From Gymnopus androsaceus JB14 (taxonomy: Eukaryota; Basidiomycota; Agaricomycetes; Agaricales; Omphalotaceae): a DNA stretch of 64,000 nucleotides. The stretch is taken from assembly GCA_009733575.1 (NCBI GenBank), contig ML769383.1:1054001-1118000 (forward strand). Direction: 5' to 3'. A program made the translations under genes and the position numbers. Shown in pieces: positions 36,019 to 48,500 of this stretch (position 1 is the stretch's first letter; the number at the start of each line of letters is the position of its first letter). The notes under the pieces are model-generated. The model saw nothing but the letters and a program-made list of their open reading frames with translations. It was not told the origin of the DNA and did not search any database.

Positions 36019-38050
36019 TTATTTGTTTCTGTTTCGCTGGGATTCGGAAGAACACCGCATTTGAGCTGTGAAAATAAATTGAGGGAGCTTGAGAAGCAAG
36101 TATTCAAGGAGCGGTGAATGATGTGGACTCTGATAGTTCCCAGACGGAGAAGGTGAGCGGGAAGTGGAATGCCGATTCGAATCAGAATAAGATCTCTCCG
36201 AGTCGGAGAGAGATTGAGATGGCTGAAGAGAGGACCTGGTCGAAGACAAAATTTCGATTTCCGCTTTGCGGCGATTATGCAACATGTGTGTCAGTTCCTT
36301 CCTGATTCAAGCCCGAGTGAAATAAGTCTAATAGTGAAGATTGAACGGGAGAGAAAGACACACCTCCATTTAGCAGGCATGATCTCCGGTGGGCGCTGAA
36401 GCATTGATAAAGCCTATGCACAACATCGTTTCATGTTCATGTTCATCATCTGTGACGGTTGTAGCGCACTGACCTTCTTTTCGTCGTGTTGGGATATGGG
36501 TATCAATGCGTCTTTGTCGATTCCGAGTCTATGATGACCCTCAATCAGAATCATAGGCCCAGACAACGACAAAGTTTTGCGGGCAATAATTACCCAGCCA
36601 ATTCGCTTGACAGCAGACCCATCCATTTAACTCGTCCAGCAGCAAGTTTTTCGTTTTCGTGGCGCAGTCGAGTACTACCAAATTTGTAGACTGACAAAAT
36701 ATCCAAACCGTAAGGATCACCATCAACTAGGACTACTATCGGGATACTATTCGTTCGACACTTGAATTAGATAAACTCGAAGAAGAGCTTAAAACGTACG
36801 TTCGAGGTAGAAAGTCAGAAAGAGTCTTCACCAAGTGCCGAGTTGCCAAGTCAGGATACCCCTTTCCCTGTAACGTAGATGAGAATCTGACAATTCTACT
36901 CATAAACGACAGCTTTAAACCGTGATGATGAGCCCCTTTCCTGGTAATGAAGAATGATTGGTTGCATTGAGATGGCAAAGCGTTTGGAAAACGGCCTGTG
37001 GGGATAGACATCGCGTTTTGGTCGCAGGAGCTATATGTAAGAAGCGAGGGACGCGTACATCTTTTTCGACAACGAGAACCCATGCCAAATCATCGTCCAC
37101 GTTGAATGTTTCGACATCTTCGCCAACAGGTATGAGAGACGCCTTGAGGTGAATCAATATAGCTTGCAGAAAGAAAGGTGGGTGCTTTACCTCCGAGTCA
37201 TTCCCCCGGATGATGTCTCCACTGGATAGGTGGATGGTGAGAACTGACCCGCAGAATGTGCCTTTGGAAGTGGCTCTCTTGAGGCTATTATGAATTGGAA
37301 GCTTGGATGCAGAATATAGGGATACAGACGACGTTCAGATCAGATCTCTCAAGATTCATAGACGCAGCAAGATCATCGACAATCTGAATATATGCTCAGT
37401 CTTGTACGGGTAAAAATCGCGCCACTTACGTTGTCAACGGTTTTCTGATTCTTGAAAAGAGGAACATCTCTGTAATATATGTCCCTGTGTTCGACAAGTT
37501 AGCATACGAATGCCAGACTTGATAACGGAGTGACCTTTTAGTTACCGGAATACCTTGGATTATAGCTTCGTGCATAATACTAACCACTGAAAACAATTGC
37601 GCTGGAGGAAGGTTCAGAACTAGTACTACTAGAATTGTCTAGGAAGGAATGAGTACCAAATGGTTTTGCGCTTGCTGTCGAAGATTTTTTCGGAAAAGTG
37701 AGGAATTTGACACCATATGAACTGCATCGAAAAATTATCAGCGTTTCTGCGGTGGAAGGGAATAGAGCACTTGCCCAGTAACTGGATTTGTCCTCGTTCG
37801 ATCTGCCATTTCTAGTTGTATGCATGGTCTACTCGACGAGGCTTCCGTTTCATCTTCAGAGCCAGACGATTCTCCTTCAGGTTTTGGATGAAGTGACTCT
37901 AAGGAGCGGCATAGCTGAGATAGACAATCGAGTGCTAATTCCTCCAGCTTTGTTACAGCGTCGAGCTGGAATCTGGAAAGAATCAGAAGATATTTTCGAT
38001 GAAAACCGGGATATTTACTCGGATCCAAGATCGTCCTTTTCCTCCAGCAT
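36019..38050 (-). CDS. SPO11: Meiotic recombination protein Spo11 (topoisomerase VI A-like)
   Basis: Spo11 makes the DNA double-strand breaks that start meiotic recombination. The first exon is 38050-38019, the second 37972-37771. Later exons carry PVTKRDIYYRDVPLFKNQKT with the catalytic Tyr in the IYY motif, VDDLAASMNLERSDLN, RATSKGTFCGSV, EKDAVFQTLCHLNATNHSSL, the Toprim-side GKGYPDLATRHLVKTL, the metal-binding VVLVDGDPYGLDILSVYKFG, GIDKDALIPISQHDEKKALS and a C-terminal MLHNRRKAEIEIL. All core motifs are present in order. Between exon 2 and the KFLTFPKKSS exon the phase is off by one; a surplus base in exon 2 (for example the GGG near 37775) would cure it. It is head-to-head with CDC6. Confidence 0.92.
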
Positions 38051-38177
38051 AATCACGTCGATAGTCCAAGACGCGTCTCGACCACGTGCCTATACGCGCT
38101 CAGCGCGTATCACGAGGGTTTATTATTCCCAGGCTCCCTCGTCTTGCTTTTTTCACTCAAACCATTACCTCGCTGCG
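38051..38177. promoter_or_regulatory. Shared SPO11-CDC6 promoter with MCB and E-box sites
   Basis: Only 127 bases separate the two start codons. They contain ACGCGT at 38071-38076 (the MCB site bound by MBF in yeasts), CACGTG at 38083-38088, and a perfect inverted repeat ATACGCGC/GCGCGTAT with a three-base spacer at 38092-38110, itself made of further ACGCG-like cores. This is a sensible arrangement for G1/S and premeiotic expression of both genes. Confidence 0.65.
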
Positions 38178-40170
38178 ATGCAATCTATTCGCGAGAACTC
38201 TGTTCTGGGAAAACGTTCCCAGCGTCAAGACCAGAGCTCGTATTGCGAACAATTGCAAACTCCAGAACCGACCCCAGATTTTAAACGAGTTCGTACCTCG
38301 TCGTCGGCCATCGATGGCGATGGAAATAAGGAGAATATTCCACCTTTTGCTGTAAATGCTCTCAACGGTGTACCTGCTTCACCTAACACTAGTCCAAGAG
38401 CTGCGAGAGCTCTGCGTCGCAGTGCCACCGAGACCATACAGAGCACTCCTGTACGGTCCAAACCACGTACGCATCATGGATTTTTATCTGACGTTTACTA
38501 ATTCGTTTCATAGGAATTGAACGAAGTGCTTCCATATCTTCTCCTTCAACAGCTATATCTACACTTCAAATTTCTACTCCTCCTCCTACTCCTCCTACTT
38601 TTCTACCGGTCCACAGTCGAGCTCGAGCACTTCTTCGGGCCACCTGCAATGACATCGACAATCTTCCTGGCCGTGAAGAAGAACGTCAAGCCATCTCTGA
38701 CTTTGTTCAGAGCTTCCTCGCTGACACCGAGCGAGACACTCATCAAAGTCTTTACATTTCAGGCTCTCCTGGGTCCGGAAAGACAGCCCTGATCAATTCA
38801 GTACTTCACTTGTTTGATGAGGGGCTCGAAGATGTCAAGGTCATCACTATCAACTGCATGGCTCTTGCCGACGTGGACGCGCTTTGGCGTCGAATGCTCG
38901 AAGAACTCGATACCTTGAAAAAGCCCAAGGCCACGTCGCGCTCCAAGAAGCAACTGAAGGGCAAAGAAGCGGTCGAGGCAGTTATGACTGCTATGAAAAC
39001 CAAATGGTATGTTCAATATCTTCTTGTCACAACGACCAGCCTTACTGACTTTGTCCCATTAGCATCGTGGTTTTAGATGAACTCGATCACATTGCTCCGA
39101 CATCTCAGACATTTACATCTCTACTCACTCTTCCCAAGTCCGCCTCTGGTCTGCTGCGAGTCATTGGCATAGCAAACACACACACGCTTTCGACCAACTC
39201 TATCTCGAGCAGTTCGAGTGTCCTCACGTTACACTTTGCGCCTTACACCTCTTCTCAACTCTTCCAAATCTTACAGTCTCGTCTGACTCCACTGTACGAG
39301 CCAGAAAAGTCTTCGGCGGCTGTGAAGAAGTTTCTTCCTGTCCCAACCCTAACGCTATTGACAAAGAAGGTGGCTTCGCTCACAGGGGATGTGAGATGTT
39401 TGCTTGAAGTCTTACGAGGCGCTATCGACCTGGCCACATCAGGTTCTGCTTCTCAGTCCTCCGATGACATGTTGAGTGCTCCCACATATTCGGTGACGCC
39501 CGCACACGTTCTCGCCGCTTTGAAATCTCATTCCCCTTCTGCGATGAGTAATGCATCGTCTGGGTCCTCTTCGAATAGCGAGATCGTGTCCAAAATCAAC
39601 TCTCTCGGGTTGCAGGCCCGACTCGTGCTCCTCTCCATTCTTCTTGCTTCGAGAAGGCTTGAGGCTGGGCTGTCGCTCTCCGGCCCATCCTCCTTGGTGA
39701 AGCGACCTACAGGAAGGAAGGATATTAGCATCGAGACGCACCAGCTGCATGGATATTACTTCAATATGCTTTCCCGAAGTGATACCGACCTCTGCGCTCC
39801 GGTTCTTAGGAACGAATTCATCGATTTGATTTCAATGCTTGAGGGCATTGGCCTAGTCAGCGTCGTAACAGCTAGTTGTTCTTCCCCGACGAAAAAGAGG
39901 ACCTTTGGTCGATCCGCCTCTTTTAGCTCTGTGAAGAACAAAAACGCTGCGACAGGCGATGTGCGCCTTGGGGCCGGTGTATGGGTCGATGAAGTATTGC
40001 GGGGGTTGGGTATCAACAACACCGACTCTGCTGATGTTACGGAGGAGGAAGCCAGCGCCATATGGAAACGCGAATCATCGCGATTGTCGAAGGAGATCAA
40101 GGCGCTGCAAGCTAAATCTGCCAAGTCCGCCCAATCAGCGGTAGGATTCGTGGGTGCTTTGGAGGATTGA
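38178..40170 (+). CDS. CDC6: DNA replication licensing factor Cdc6
   Basis: Cdc6 is the AAA+ loader that works with ORC and Cdt1 to place MCM helicases on origins. Exons 38178-38466, 38514-39006 and 39063-40170 give 629 residues. The N-terminus is disordered with likely CDK sites (TPEPTPDFKR, NTSPRAAR, QSTPVRSK). The AAA+ core has Walker A GSPGSGKT (about 179-186), Walker B VVLDELDHI (about 263-271), sensor 1 around RVIGIANTHT and sensor 2 near LTGDVRCLLEVLRGAID. A winged-helix end follows. The length is similar to fission yeast Cdc18. The frame is intact. The MCB site in the shared promoter fits the known MBF control of this family. Confidence 0.93.
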
Positions 40171-40388
40171 ATTGTCTCATTTTCTTCTCTACAATGGAAT
40201 GCATGCTCAAGTTTACTTTTCTCGCTTTGTCCTCGCCCTATCGCCATGTATTCATTTGTCTTTCCTTATCGTTTCATGTCTAACACACTCGTATATGTAA
40301 GTAAGTATGTTGTATTTTTCCTCCTGTAAAATCAAACATTGGAATTTCCTGAATCTCGCGTTATAATACAAATGTATTCGATGAGATT

Positions 40389-43300
40389 CTACTGCGTTTT
40401 ACCAGCACTTGACCACCATTCTCCGAAATCCAAGCGAATCAAGAGGTGTGATAACGCTTCGATGCCCCAACTGATTTCCTTTGATCTTGCAATCCCGTAG
40501 GTTGGGGAACTCAAGCAAGGCTCGTAATGACACGTTCTGATCCACTGTGCCATTCAGGACTTTAATCTACGAGTGAGTAATCAGCAAAGCGTGCGCTCAA
40601 CATTCGAAAAAAGAATCATACCAAATTCGCCATCTTCTGCCTAAACTGGATGTATAGACTCTCCAATACCTCGGCAGCTTGATATTCTTCCAAACGCCCT
40701 CGATACAAATCACCTACGAGAACTGCAAAATCCAGCACAACCTCCAAAGCCTCTCGCAAAGCCCCGCCAGAAACTTTTTGCCCTGTTCGAAGAAGGCACG
40801 CAGTTAAGATAGCGTTCATGACGTCCGCATGAGCTTCGGCAAGCGAGAACACGTCTGAATAATCTGACTTGTGCCCTTTTGTCCCAGAATGAAAGTTTCC
40901 TGGTCGCTGGAGTCTTTCCAGAAACGGATCAAGATTCCCTGCAATGGCCGTATCATAGACGTATTCCACCAAATTCGTCACGAAAGACTGGGCTATGAAA
41001 CGAAAGTGCAGCAACATTTTGCGGGAAGAGGCGAGAGTTCCAAAGACGAAAGGAATGGAAGAATTTGACATGCGGAAAACCGCATGAATGGCATGTTGGA
41101 CTAGATACAAGTTGGTTTAATGGAAAGCTCTCTAGTGTGATGAAGAAGACCCACTTACCGCGCAAAATGCGAAGGAGGAAGGAAAAGATGCGTTGGTACT
41201 TTGCTAGAATATCGGGCGTTATGATAACATCCAAAGGCTGGGGTGGTTTGTAGTCCATGTAAAGGAAATCAAGAGCTCTGTCGTAGGTTTAGAAGAGGTA
41301 TGCTAGTCAAAACAGTGCAGGAATCACATACTCTATGTCTAGAAAACAAATTTTATCAGATAAAGCCATACAAAGCCCTGAAATAGATAAAGAGCACGTA
41401 CGCAATGGGTTCAACCATGCATTTTGACCAGACTTGGTGGGGAGATCACGAACAGCAAAGCCTAGCCTGTTTTCGATTTCCTCTACTCGACTCCGGAGGG
41501 TTTCATCATTAACGTTGACTTCGAATGAATCCAAAATGACAGTTCTCAGGAAGAAACTGAGATCGGTGTCCATGGGAGGCCACGTTGCTCTATCAAGTAG
41601 AGCAGGAGCTAGTCCGACAGCCCAAGTTTTACGTCGCAAGTCAGTTTTCTGTGATCCACGTCTGAGCGATAATACTTCTGAAGATTTGACATCTGCATCA
41701 AAGTTGCCCGAGTCGGAAAACAAGGCAGCCGACAACCGTGTTCTGAATGCAGGCGACATTAAGAGCATATACGAGCGCATGAGACGGAGATGAGAATGGA
41801 TATCGAGTGGAGGAGGTAAAGTCAAGAAGAGGGATAGAAGTGTGTTTGATAGCGTCGTTGCATGCAGGAGGAGCGGTTTGACAACTAAAGAGGTGAGATG
41901 ATACAGCGTCGGTGCAATAGGGGGAAGGGAGGGAGGGAAGGTCTTGATGAAATTGTCCAGAGCAAGCGTAGGCGCAGATGTATAGGCCGCGTCGAAGCAT
42001 GACTGTCCGATGAGGCGACCGGGTTCCAGGTCATAGATGCGGAACTCGAGCAGCTCAGGTAGGTAAGCTGTCGACGTCGATGATAGCTCGTCCCCGGTCT
42101 TCTCAGTCACAGCGATATCTTTTGGAGTTTCAGTGCTGTTCACAGCGGCCATAATCTCATCCGTCGTCCAGAACCATCGAATGTCCAATGAACGTTTGGA
42201 ATTTTGGAGTAAAGGATGATTGGGTTGTGCAGCTCGCAGGAGTCTCAAGGACTTTTGTGCAATTGGAAGAGCACTGGTAAGCTCGGGAGGAAAGAAAGCG
42301 GGGTATTCCTTGGGCACCCCAATTGCATCGCGGACACCTTCACTATGCCCAAAACCAATGCTGCGGGACACTTCGATGAAATACTCCGTTGATGTTCTCG
42401 TCAATATGAAAGCCAATGTCGCTATAATCAAGTGCGATGATTGTCGTTCGATATGATCGTGTAAATGGTCATATATGAGTGACAGAAGGGCCTGGGGTGA
42501 GGCTGGTATCGACTCGTAGTCTTTCGTTTCACTTTGCTTCAAAGTCTGTGAGCGTTTGCGAAAAACTTTGATCATTGGTTACACTAACTCGTTTGCATAA
42601 GACCGAAAGGGCAGTAAGTATCTCTTCGTGTTGGCCATAATACATGAACACGAAAGTTAATGCTAAGTGGTTTGTAGAAAGTTGTTCCTCCGAGGGAGGG
42701 CCTGAAGCTAATGAATTTCGTATTTGACCAATGCACGTCGATATTGTATGAGCAAAAGCGTATAGGGTTGGACCTATGCTGGACCTGATTCAAGGGGGGA
42801 TCCGATCAGCGGTTGGTGAAGATAAAGCTGGTAGCAACATACTTGGAACGAAGGTAGGCTATCAAGGTTTCCAGCCTACGAAGGGATGTCCCTATCCGGA
42901 TAAAACGCGAAATAAAACTAAGAGTAGCAGAATGAGCCGACAAGTTAAAGAATCCATGATCAAGACTCACTCTGCGCTGATAATCTCGTCTTTGCCCTCA
43001 ATGATGAACCTCTTTCGCATCCCCTTATTCAGACCAATATCTAAAAACTGTTCATTCGCAGGATCCCACTCATGCAACAACGACGAGAATCCAAGAGCGG
43101 TCAACTTCATATTCTTGAGTATATCTCCAAGAGATACATACTGCACAATACTATGCGTATCATGTAATATTGGGAGAGCACTAAGTAGACGCAATCAGCA
43201 ATAGGATACCTCGATGGGATATGAATTGCATACTGATGATGAGCAGCAGCGAACACGACCGCGTCTTGCTCGGACAGGAACCCACTCGAAGAAGCAGGTT

Positions 43301-43670
43301 TCGGAACATTAGACCGAAGACTATCCCAAGAGTGTATCTGACTCGACTGCCCAATATTTCAGCGACAAATGGTTTGTAAAGACGGAAAGCCACATACGCG
43401 TCCTAGAACATTCGACTTGAGTGCATCTGACCAGATGGAATCCTTCGTTCTGGGAGACATATTCTGCTCGTAAATTATGGAAAGCTCTTTAGGCAAGAGC
43501 TCAAGTCTAAAATGGTCGCCAGTACGCAGCTTTGAAGCCTTTAGCTTCAAGCTATCCATGATGGGGTCCTGCGGTTTGTCGATGAAACGAGGAACAAAAA
43601 ACCGAGCATCGATGGGAGTAAGTTTAGGAAGCGATATTTCATCATCGTCAAGTGAAGGAAACATAGACAT
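40389..43670 (-). CDS. Gamma-tubulin complex component (Spc97/Spc98 family, GCP5/6-like)
   Basis: GCP proteins build the gamma-tubulin ring that nucleates microtubules. The start is ATG at 43670. Main coding segments lie at 43670-about 43399, about 43350-43231, 43185-42969, a stretch ending LRSK at about 42840, about 42779-42590, 42545-41402, 41338-41332, 41277-41160 and 41102-40621, ending at 40389. GRIP-type signatures include ALDFLYMDYKPPQPLDVIIT, ITPDILAKYQRIFSFLL, VQHAIHAVF and the closing HLLIRLDFGEWW. The weak central part suggests a GCP5/GCP6-type subunit rather than GCP2/3. A 7-base exon (41338-41332) seems required between two good introns. One surplus G near 42890 would restore phase between two exons. 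The last intron must end at the CACAG before WIRTC to give the canonical C-terminus. Confidence 0.85.
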
Positions 43671-43795
43671 TTCCTGGTTAAGAAAGGCAAAGTCACGCTT
43701 GACTCATGTTGAATGTGACCACTCGCACGCGTTAAGAAGCGCGTCAGTTTAATGATGTAACGCTTTCGCTTCTTCCTCCGCCACAACACTCAGAA

Positions 43796-45457
43796 ATGGC
43801 CTTCTTCCTCCTCGATGACATTCTGAAAATGGCACAACAAAGCGAGGACGTAATTTCTGCTGGTTACAAGTACACTTGGGACTCCACTAGCAATTCTGGC
43901 ATTTCTCTCAAGGAATATCTCGAAAAGGTGGCACGCCACAACAACTGATGGCTCTACTCTCAATAATGTTCATGCATTTAGTACAAACCTTCTATGGTTG
44001 AAAACGATGGATTAAAGCCTGTATGTCTTTAATTTTGCAGATCATCCCACTCTCACATTTCCCCCTTAGTGGATTTGGGTTAGGAACGGGAATGACCAAT
44101 CAGAGACTGCTAATGAAAGTGCAGCCTTGAAGGAGGGCACTGCAATCTGTGAGTCTTTTCTGCAAAGGTAAATTAGCAACTAGGGTAGCTTATATACAAC
44201 GCAGTGAAAGACGTTACCGAGCGAGTAGAGAGCATCAAGGTACGTGCTACTGGGTACAGTCTGTAGCGTCTCGCTGAACCGCGATGAAGAACGATCCCGC
44301 AATTCCTGCACGGTCGAGCAAGAAGACAGGAGCGAAGGGAAAGAAGGAAGTCCGCGAGGAGGTGAGTGCTCGAGTTTGACTAGGTTCCAAGCCCCTGAGT
44401 CGATTGTCTTCAACAGTTGCAAAGTAACGCCACCGAAAAATTCAAAGAAATAGCACAAAAGTATAACTATACGTGTGGTAAATGGTAAAGCTCCGTCAAC
44501 CAAATTTCTGGTATCTTCCTTGCTGATTGCATTGCAGGTTGATGTTTGTGGGGCCCGATAGAGTTGATAAGATATGGTCGAGTCTCGCTAGTCAGCATAA
44601 TCTCCTGCAAATTCTTGCTTGTTTCTACTGACGCATCTGGATCTCTCTCTAGCCTCTTTGGTCGAGGGCCCTCTTGCCAGTACACCCGCCTTCTGCGCAA
44701 AAGTAGCTACGACACCCAGAGTTATGCCACCCAATTACCAGCACGTTATTTGCTTGTACATGCCTAACGTTTACGACAAAGACACGGTAACAGAGGTACT
44801 TGTGAAAGTCCCCCTGCTCGAAGTTTTGGCCGACGACGAGTTTACAGGTTATGAAGATATTGATTCGGAACCATGGTTTCACTCTCTCGGGAGTCAAGTC
44901 GGACATGTACACCCTACTGGGTATCTATTAATCATACCATTTATTATCTGAACTGTTGCTGACCGTCGGGCTCTTCTCCAGGCATTGATAGTAAACATCC
45001 CAGTGGTATACAGTCGACAGTAAGTTTAAATTCTTCATCAGCTGCGTCCTCATCCAAATTACTTTTTGTAGATTTGGAAGAATAAGGATCTCATGGAAGA
45101 GAAGGAAATGAAGGTAGGAGTCATCCAAGTGCTCCGAATTTGCATATGGACTGAAACAATTCTTAGGCGCTAAAGGAAGCCTTCTATAAGAAAGGCAAAA
45201 GCACGAACGCCGAAAGTTCTGGTGCAAACGCAGATTCGAAGCCGGCTAATGCTCCTGTGCAGTCAACGAGCAAGGCCAAGCCCAAGAAAAAGAAGAATGA
45301 TTTTGCTTCAGACGAAGAAGATGACGGAATGGAGCAACAAAGGAAAGAGGAATTGATTAAAAGGAAGAAGGCTTCAGCAGTTTCGAAACGAGCGAATGAT
45401 AGCGACGATGACGTCGAAGAGGTGAAGCCTAAACGAAAGATTGTAAAAAGGTCGTGA
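43796..45457 (+). CDS. DUF1917 (UPF0696/BLES03-like) protein
   Basis: Twelve exons give 354 residues: 43796-43927, 43982-44020, 44070-44148, 44205-44239, 44290-44361, 44417-44484, 44538-44590, 44653-44795, 44848-44920, 44982-45019, 45072-45113 and 45167-45457. Family marks include KPWIWVRNG, KFKEIAQKYNYTCGKWL followed by MFVGPDRVDKIW, YQHVICLYMPNVYDKDTV and NHGFTLSGVKSDMYTLLGI. These match the UPF0696 family, whose fold resembles the eIF4E cap-binding fold, but its function is not settled. The C-terminal 80 residues are a Lys/Glu-rich tail with several nuclear-localisation-like stretches (KPKKKKNDF, KPKRKIVKRS). All phases agree. Confidence 0.85.
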
Positions 45458-45579
45458 ATTTACAGGTTCAGTACATATCATACTTAGTTTTGCTTGGGTC
45501 CTCACCCGCTGATATTATACAAATGATTCATGTGTATATACAGAAAATATCGCTTTATAATTATAGACTAGCGTCGAAT

Positions 45580-48500
45580 CTAATGCCGAGGCTCATACGG
45601 TATCATTCTCGTCGTCTTGGTCCTTTTCGCAGGTACAGTAGGACCGACTTCAGAAGTCCTAGCTCTTTTCAGAGAGTTCTTCTTCGACTTTTTGGGTTTC
45701 CGCGACTCCTCATCAGACACCTCGGCACCGTCCTCTTCAGGTACATATTCTGCTGCTGCTTTATCCAAGCGTCGTCTACGAGCTGCCTTGGTGCGCGCCT
45801 TGGAGCGTGGGCCTGGACCTGCACTCGCACTCGCACTTTCGTCCTGGCTAGGGCCCTGACTTTGGCTCTGGGGTAAGTCCTGGCTCGGCGGTTCGGCCCC
45901 CCTCCGACAAGTGTGCCAGTTTCTGCTTCTTCGACTCAGGTGGGCCATCATAGTCGCCATCACTATCCTCGCCATCCGTATCAGTAGAAGTCTCCGCCTC
46001 CGACCACAGTGAGGATTCCGCCTCCCTATCTTGGGGCTGTCGTCTGGATCTCTGCGATCTGTTCGTAGAGGAAGACCCAGCGGCAGAGACCGGAGCCGCC
46101 ATAGACGATGAAGATGGTGAAAAGGCGTTATTGTTGGCATGGGACGTACGGGGAGATGCAAACACATTGGAGGAGTTGGATGCAGTGATACTGGATCGGC
46201 TCAAATTAGATCTATGATGCGTGGCCGTGACCCGACGCGCCCTCTCTTCTCCAGGTTTTGGTAAGAAGTAAACTTCATGTTCCTTGTCTGGGCCCACCAG
46301 CATTCGGATAACACTAATGACATAGTCATTTATTCCTAATGTCTCGATATCAGCAACTTTTCGTGTGCTGTCTTCGTAGGTCGCATCACCGTGATCTTTG
46401 ATTTCCTCTTCTTTGATGAGTTTTCTGTCCACAAGCGAACATCCAGGGACGAGGAAATATATATGACCACCATCATCTTCCTCTAGAAGGCTGATTTTAT
46501 GGTATCGGCAGTGAGAGCGAGTAACAGGAGAGTTGGAGGAAGGCTCTCGGCGAAGAACATTCGGTGACTGAACGGGGGCTGGGCTACTGGGCAGAGAGTT
46601 GGAGGGACCTGAGACAGGGCTACTAAGCTGCTGAGAGGCAGGTGTTTTATTGGGTTGGAATGATGGTGCTCGTGCGATAGTCCTTTGTAGCTGGGTTTGC
46701 AAAGTCAATGTAGGCCGGATCGGAGCTTTACGCGAATGGTTGTGGAACATGACCTGGGGAAGTGGTGGTGGTGGTGGAGGGGCAGGAATGCGAGCATTTG
46801 TAGATAGTGCATCTTTAGCCCGCAACGTAGGCGATGAAGGAGTCTGTACAGACCCATCACCAGTGGAGGTAGAGAGAATTGAAGAAGCACGACTACCAGT
46901 CAACATCTTAGCAGCGGCGCTGGCACTGGACGTTGAGGCGGTATCCGAGACATCTTGCACCACTTCCTTCTTTTTACCTTTATCTTTGGCCAAAGGCTTC
47001 TTTTGGGAGTTGTCGCTTTCAAGGCCAGCGCCGAAGCTGGTCTGCGAAGTGACCGGCGCTTTAGCGTTTGCGTTTAGACTTGCGTGTGTGTGACCCAGAC
47101 CCAGTTGACTTCTTGGAATTGACTGGAGAAAGGGTATCACCCCGAGTGCTAGAGGCAAACATATGTAAGCAACCACCGAGAAGGAAAGACAGAGTATGAC
47201 AGTACCTTCCAGCTTCTACGACATCTCCTTTAATGAGCGAAGCAGGTTGCAAGCCATTAGGTGTTGAAAGATTAGCTGGGATATGCATCCGTTTGTACTG
47301 GGTCGCCCTTCCAAGAATGAGCCACCCGATTTAGTTCGACTGGATCTTCAACAGCTGGGACAGCGGTCTGCGTTGGTTGATCGTAGTCACTCTGAACATA
47401 CGGCTCTTCCTGTCTCTAACTTCTCATCCGGGACTACACCAGCGTCCGCCTCCCTTGGGAGCGCGGCTGTTTCAGGCGCTAGAGTAGAAGGAACAGCCGC
47501 GCCATTTAAACTGGATTGAGCCTCCTGAGCTCCTAGTTCATTCGCGTCATCTTCCGCTTGAGATTGAAGTGACGATACGTTCTGTCTGCTCTGTTGAGAC
47601 TGAAGCGACAATGCGCTCTGTCTGCTCTTGGTATGAACTTGGCTCGCCAGCACGAGGAGGAATGACCTGTGGATTAAGCTGATCCGGGTCAGTCAAGATC
47701 ATACCGAAATATAAGTATCCGACTCACAATTGTCTGTATTGGTGGGAACGTGCTCATGGCAGCGAAGACACTGAGTACTGCAGTCTGAAATGCGTTGTCC
47801 TGAACTTGCTGATTATGAAGAGCATCTTGTCCCGATGTGATATCCATACCATCAATGCTGTCAGGAGATTCAGCTCGAGTCGATGGATGTGGTTGAGCAT
47901 CTGCCGGATGAGAGAGAGATGCGGGAGCCAAAGACGTAGGGGCGAATGGCTCCAGGCGCTCTTCCTCAGTACGCATCTCCTCATCCACTAATCGAGTAAC
48001 GTCCTTGTTGGGAGCAGCACCACTACGGCCAGAATCCGTGGCAAACTCTGGGTCAACGTCCCCCTCCGCGTCCGAGTCGAGTTCTTGTTCACCTACAGCA
48101 ATAGTCCCTGCCTGAGGTCTGCGGAAGCTGCAGTGCCGAGTTTCGGTTTCAAGCGGCGGATAATGAAGCTCAATCTCCTCATCCTCATCCTCATCCACGT
48201 CAAGCACTGCTATTGCCGGGGTAGCTAACCCATCGGTATCCATATCCGTTTGAGTTTTCTCCCTCTCCTGTTCAACGGAGGAGATTGAACTATCCCCCTC
48301 ATTCTCCGAAACAATTTCGTCGATTCCTTCATCCTCCTCCTCCTCCTCGTAGACATCAGGGGTTGAAAGACTCGCGGGATAAGGATCCGCATGTAGAACT
48401 GGGATGGCCTTCTCGTCAAATCAGGTACGAAGGAATGAGGTTCGACTGGAGCAATCGTGGTGGGAATAGATTCGGAGAAGGATGCAGATGTGTGTGACTC

